DNA of 64,000 nucleotides from contig JAAWDY010000068.1 in NCBI GenBank assembly GCA_022793995.1, positions 58,033 through 122,032 on the forward strand, in the 5' to 3' direction. Under the pieces are notes generated by a model that had not been told where the DNA came from, searched no databases, and was given only the letters and a program-made list of their open reading frames with translations. Positions within the stretch are counted from its first letter, which is position 1; each line of letters opens with the position of its first letter. The DNA is from Coprococcus sp. GTDB lineage: Bacteria > Bacillota > Clostridia > Lachnospirales > Lachnospiraceae. This document shows, one piece after another, positions 61,245 through 64,000 of this stretch. Position numbers and translations under genes: made by a program.

Positions 61245-62195
61245 ATGAAGGAAAATAAAGTGACAAATGTGATAAAGAGCCAGGCAATCTGGGTGGTAGT
61301 GGTGGTCCTTGTTTTAGCGTTTACGATCGCCAACCCAAGATTTATTTACCCCGCGAACCTATTAATCATGCTCCGGCAGGTAGCAGTGTGGGGCATTGCG
61401 TCCGTTGGCATGACGTGCGTGATCCTTTTAGGGGATATTGACCTGTCGACCGGATCGATCATTACTTTTGTAAATGTGATGTGTTCTTATATGATGGTCC
61501 ATATGGGCGTGCCTATGGGACTGGCGATCGTGATCGCGCTGGCGGCGTCCACGGCGATCGGTCTTTTGAACGGGTTTATGGTATCAACGATCGGTATTCC
61601 AGCTTTGATCGCTACCTTTGCGACCCAGACTGCGTTTTCAGGAATCGCACTGATCCTGTGTAATGGACAGCCGATCAATGGTTTTACGGAAACCTTTAAG
61701 ATATTCGGACAGGGAAAGATCGGTCCCATACCGGTTCCGGTCATTATCATGCTCGTCTGCTTCGCATTGGGAGCGTTCATCCTCAATAAGACGTATTTTG
61801 GACGTTATTTCTATGCGGTCGGCGGCAATATCGAGGCGGCAAGGCTTTCCGGTATCCGCACAGGAAGAGTAAAATATCTGGTGTTCGCGTTGTCAGGTTT
61901 CTTTGCAGGACTGGCGGGGCTTGTACTTCTGTCAAGAACCAATTCCGGCATGGGTAACGCAGGTTTGGGATATGAGTTCAAAGTCATCACCTGCGTGGTC
62001 CTGGGAGGGGTATCCGTATCCGGAGGATATGGAAAAATATCTGGAGTGGTCGCCGGCACGTTTATCATCGGCGCTCTGCAGAACGGCATGGTACTCATGA
62101 ACCTCAATACTTGGATCCAGGATATCATCCTGGGAATCGTGCTTGTTCTCGCCGTTGGATTTGACTGCTATCAGAAGAAGAGACAGACGAAATAG
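61245..62195 (+). CDS. Ribose-type sugar ABC transporter permease
   Basis: A 316-residue membrane protein of the RbsC/XylH family with eight to ten hydrophobic segments. Characteristic phrases are ILLGDIDLSTGSIITF, GLLNGFMVSTIGIPALIATF, GNIEAARLSGIRTGRVKYLV and VVLGGVSVSGGYGKISG. It is intact and starts 12 bases after the ATPase stop, behind AGGAGTGG. Its ATPase partner is broken and its binding protein seems deleted, so it is probably non-functional in place unless complemented from elsewhere. Confidence 0.9.
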   Translation: MKENKVTNVIKSQAIWVVVVVLVLAFTIANPRFIYPANLLIMLRQVAVWGIASVGMTCVILLGDIDLSTGSIITFVNVMCSYMMVHMGVPMGLAIVIALAASTAIGLLNGFMVSTIGIPALIATFATQTAFSGIALILCNGQPINGFTETFKIFGQGKIGPIPVPVIIMLVCFALGAFILNKTYFGRYFYAVGGNIEAARLSGIRTGRVKYLVFALSGFFAGLAGLVLLSRTNSGMGNAGLGYEFKVITCVVLGGVSVSGGYGKISGVVAGTFIIGALQNGMVLMNLNTWIQDIILGIVLVLAVGFDCYQKKRQTK

Positions 62196-62208
62196 GGAGG
62201 CAAAAGTG

Positions 62209-63819
62209 ATGGAACTGACATGGAGTGGGATTGAGAAAAAAGAGGGATGGGAAAAAGCAGGCATCATGCTCCCCGGATATGATGGAAAGGCTGTCTCAGA
62301 AGCAACGAAAAAAGCGCCTGTATGGGTTCATTTTGGAATCGGTAATATTTTCCGGATTTTTTTGGGAGGGATCGCGGACTCCCTTCTGGAACAAGGAGAA
62401 CTGGACAGGGGGATCACCTGTGTGGAAACGTTTGATTTGGATGTAGTAGACCAGATCTATACTCCCTATGATAATCTGGCGCTTAGCGTGATCCTTCATG
62501 GAGACGGGAGACAAGACCGGAAGGTGCTTGCTTCACTTAGTGAAGCCTTGAAAGCGCAGTATACAAATTCGGCGGCATGGAATCGGTTAAAAGAGATCTT
62601 TCGCGCAAAAAGCCTCCAAATGGTTTCGCTTACGATTACAGAAAAAGGCTATGCGTTAAAAAATGCGGACAATATGTTTTTTGATTTTGTGGAGAAAGAT
62701 ATTGAAAATGGACCCGAAAAAGCAGTCTCCGCCATGGCGGTCGTGACCGCGATGCTGCTGGAGCGGTATCAAGACGGCGGCGCTCCCCTTGCACTGGTAT
62801 CCATGGATAATTGTTCCCAAAATGGAGAGAAGTTGAGGGAATCGGTTCTTACGATGACGTCTGAGTGGAAAAAGAGAGGATTCGTAGACGACGGTTTTAT
62901 GCGTTATGTAAGTGACGAGGCGAAGATTTCTTTCCCATGGACGATGATCGACAAGATCACGCCAAGGCCGGCGGAAAAAATCGCGGAAGAACTGGAAGCG
63001 GCAGGTGTAGAGAATATGCGGCCTGTGACTACCTCGAAAAGAACGTATATCGCTCCTTTTGTCAACGCCGAGGCACCACAGTATCTGGTGATCGAAGACC
63101 ATTTCCCCAATGGTCGTCCGCCGCTGGAAAAGGCAGGGGTCTATATGACAGACAGGGATACGGTGAATAAGTCGGAGCGGATGAAAGTAACCGTGTGCCT
63201 GAACCCGATCCATACGGCGCTAGGACCCTATGGATGTCTGTTAGGATATGATCTGTTCTCCGATGAGATGAAGGATCCGGATATGATTAAACTGGCGGAA
63301 ACCGTAGGCTATAAAGAGGGGATGGAGGTGGTTCCGGATCCGGGAATTATATCTCCCAAAGCATTTCTGGACGAGTGCTTGAAAGAACGGTTTCCGAATC
63401 CCTATCTGGGAGATACCTGCCAGCGTTTATGTACGGATTCTTCCCAAGGCCTGGGTGTGCGTTTTGGAGTCACGGTGCGGTCCTATGTGGAAAAATATGG
63501 GGATGCGAAAAGGCTTTTGGGTATCCCCATGGCGATCGCCGGCTGGCTCCGCTACCTGCTCGGCGTAGACGATCAGGGAAGGCCTTACTCTCTGGCACCG
63601 GATCCGATGGTGGAGGAAATGCAGAAACAGCTATCCACCATCGTGATCGGAGATCCTTTCAGTCTTACGGATCAATTAAAATGGATCCTTTCCAATGAGA
63701 ATGTATTTTATATCAATCTCTACACCGCCGGTATCGGAGAGCGGATCGAAGAAATCTTCAGGGAAGAGATCAAAGGATTCGGAGCAGTAAGGAAGACAGT
63801 ACAGAAATATCTTGCGTAG
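62209..63819 (+). CDS. Mannitol dehydrogenase-family oxidoreductase (fructuronate reductase/mannitol 2-dehydrogenase type)
   Basis: The ATG at 62209 follows AGGGAGG, giving 536 residues; an in-frame ATG at 62143 lies inside the permease gene. The N-terminal Rossmann part begins WVHFGIGNIFRIFLGGIADS, and the C-terminal domain carries the conserved catalytic Lys region (family motif around KLRESVL and SFPWTMIDKITPRP). Relatives oxidise mannitol, arabinitol or altronate/mannonate with NAD. At 536 residues it is longer than UxuB (about 485). It pairs with the zinc dehydrogenase as a polyol-catabolic set. The exact substrate is unknown. Confidence 0.85.
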   Translation: MELTWSGIEKKEGWEKAGIMLPGYDGKAVSEATKKAPVWVHFGIGNIFRIFLGGIADSLLEQGELDRGITCVETFDLDVVDQIYTPYDNLALSVILHGDGRQDRKVLASLSEALKAQYTNSAAWNRLKEIFRAKSLQMVSLTITEKGYALKNADNMFFDFVEKDIENGPEKAVSAMAVVTAMLLERYQDGGAPLALVSMDNCSQNGEKLRESVLTMTSEWKKRGFVDDGFMRYVSDEAKISFPWTMIDKITPRPAEKIAEELEAAGVENMRPVTTSKRTYIAPFVNAEAPQYLVIEDHFPNGRPPLEKAGVYMTDRDTVNKSERMKVTVCLNPIHTALGPYGCLLGYDLFSDEMKDPDMIKLAETVGYKEGMEVVPDPGIISPKAFLDECLKERFPNPYLGDTCQRLCTDSSQGLGVRFGVTVRSYVEKYGDAKRLLGIPMAIAGWLRYLLGVDDQGRPYSLAPDPMVEEMQKQLSTIVIGDPFSLTDQLKWILSNENVFYINLYTAGIGERIEEIFREEIKGFGAVRKTVQKYLA

Positions 63820-63893
63820 GAGAAATCAATATAGAAGAAATCAGGGTAGGATAAATCATTGCTAGCGTAAAATTTTTGTAGGACACATAGAAA

Positions 63894-63961
63894 AGGGAAC
63901 GCCAGTTTTGTGTTATTATATTAGTCGACGAAGACCAATAGCACAAAGAAAGGTGTTCCCT
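63894..63961 (+). promoter_or_regulatory. Long hairpin covering the ribosome site of a putative transposase gene
   Basis: AGGGAACGCC (63894-63903) pairs with GGTGTTCCCT (63952-63961), and TTTTGTGTTATT (63906-63917) with AATAGCACAAAG (63937-63948), including G-U pairs. The ATG at 63962 starts immediately after. The Shine-Dalgarno-like AAAGG (63949-63953) is inside the 3' arm, which would hide it in any read-through transcript. Confidence 0.6.
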
Positions 63962-64000
63962 ATGATTAAGAGTATACAACAGTTTGAAGAGTCTGGCATT
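63962..64000 (+). CDS. Start of a gene cut by the window end, possible transposase
   Basis: Only 13 codons are present (MIKSIQQFEESGI). The opening resembles, from memory, the start of UPF0236/ISLre2-type transposases of clostridia, and the upstream hairpin that buries the ribosome site is the kind of protection against read-through found in insertion sequences. The left end of such an element would lie between 63820 and 63893, where I could not define an inverted repeat. With so little sequence the assignment stays tentative. Confidence 0.4.
   Translation, partial: MIKSIQQFEESGI

Overview
The window reads as chromosome of a spore-forming Gram-positive anaerobe of the Clostridia, most likely a gut Lachnospiraceae. 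Support comes from sporulation genes (gpr, spoIIP), family-1 and Opp-type lipoprotein transporters, indolepyruvate:ferredoxin oxidoreductase with phenylacetate-CoA ligase, strong AGGAGG ribosome sites with frequent GTG/TTG starts, sigma-A-like promoters with 16-18 base spacers, and protein sequences close to those of Ruminococcus/Roseburia relatives. No rRNA or tRNA gene, CRISPR array or prophage was seen.

Layout. 1-759: 3' part of a GGGtGRT-family gene. 820-1400: a compact type I toxin-antitoxin locus of par/fst-like architecture with a holin-like toxin. 1636-16485: a beta-mannooligosaccharide locus (GH36 alpha-galactosidase, LacI regulator, ABC permeases, two GH130 phosphorylases, cellobiose/mannobiose 2-epimerase, CE2-type esterase, phosphohexomutase, and a mannose-6-phosphate isomerase fused to a Nudix domain). 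Together these can turn imported galactosylated, acetylated mannooligosaccharides into fructose 6-phosphate mostly by phosphorolysis, but the locus's own substrate-binding protein gene has been gutted by an internal deletion. 16561-17841: an AT-richer solitary methyltransferase. 18116-23708: a complete Opp/Dpp-type ABC transporter. 23770-26963: HAD phosphatase, a short LacI-type regulator and a GH13 glucosidase. 27054-30788: dehydratase activase, ilvN-ilvC, a phosphoribosyltransferase with a structured leader, and rpsT. 30976-33213: gpr and spoIIP. 33333-40691: topoisomerase IV (parE-parC) followed closely by a divergent Hsp70, a membrane-anchored J-like protein and a small membrane protein. 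40727-49657: yqeY, glutaminase, a PflX-like radical SAM protein, rarA, an aldo/keto reductase with ferredoxin domain, yerC, iorA-iorB-paaK. 49754-52310: amidohydrolase, Nudix hydrolase, membrane protein. 52355-53833: an inserted MqsR toxin with a three-domain Zn-finger/HTH/Panacea-type antitoxin. 53761-55100: flavodoxin and a divergent TetR regulator sharing a palindromic operator. 55204-56892: an AAA-ATPase/PD-(D/E)XK protein. 56949-63819: a polyol region (ROK regulator, zinc dehydrogenase, broken ribose-type ABC transporter, mannitol-type dehydrogenase). 63894-64000: the start of a probable insertion sequence.

A recurring theme is loss in sugar uptake. The mannan substrate-binding protein is reduced to its two ends, a second ROK regulator plus the start of a sugar ABC ATPase were removed by what looks like one deletion, that ATPase also carries an in-frame TAA, and a LacI-type regulator is short. 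The most interesting unexplained items are the Hsp70/J-like/membrane-protein trio behind parEC, the toxin-antitoxin loci, the structured leader at 29651-29789 and the isomerase-Nudix fusion.
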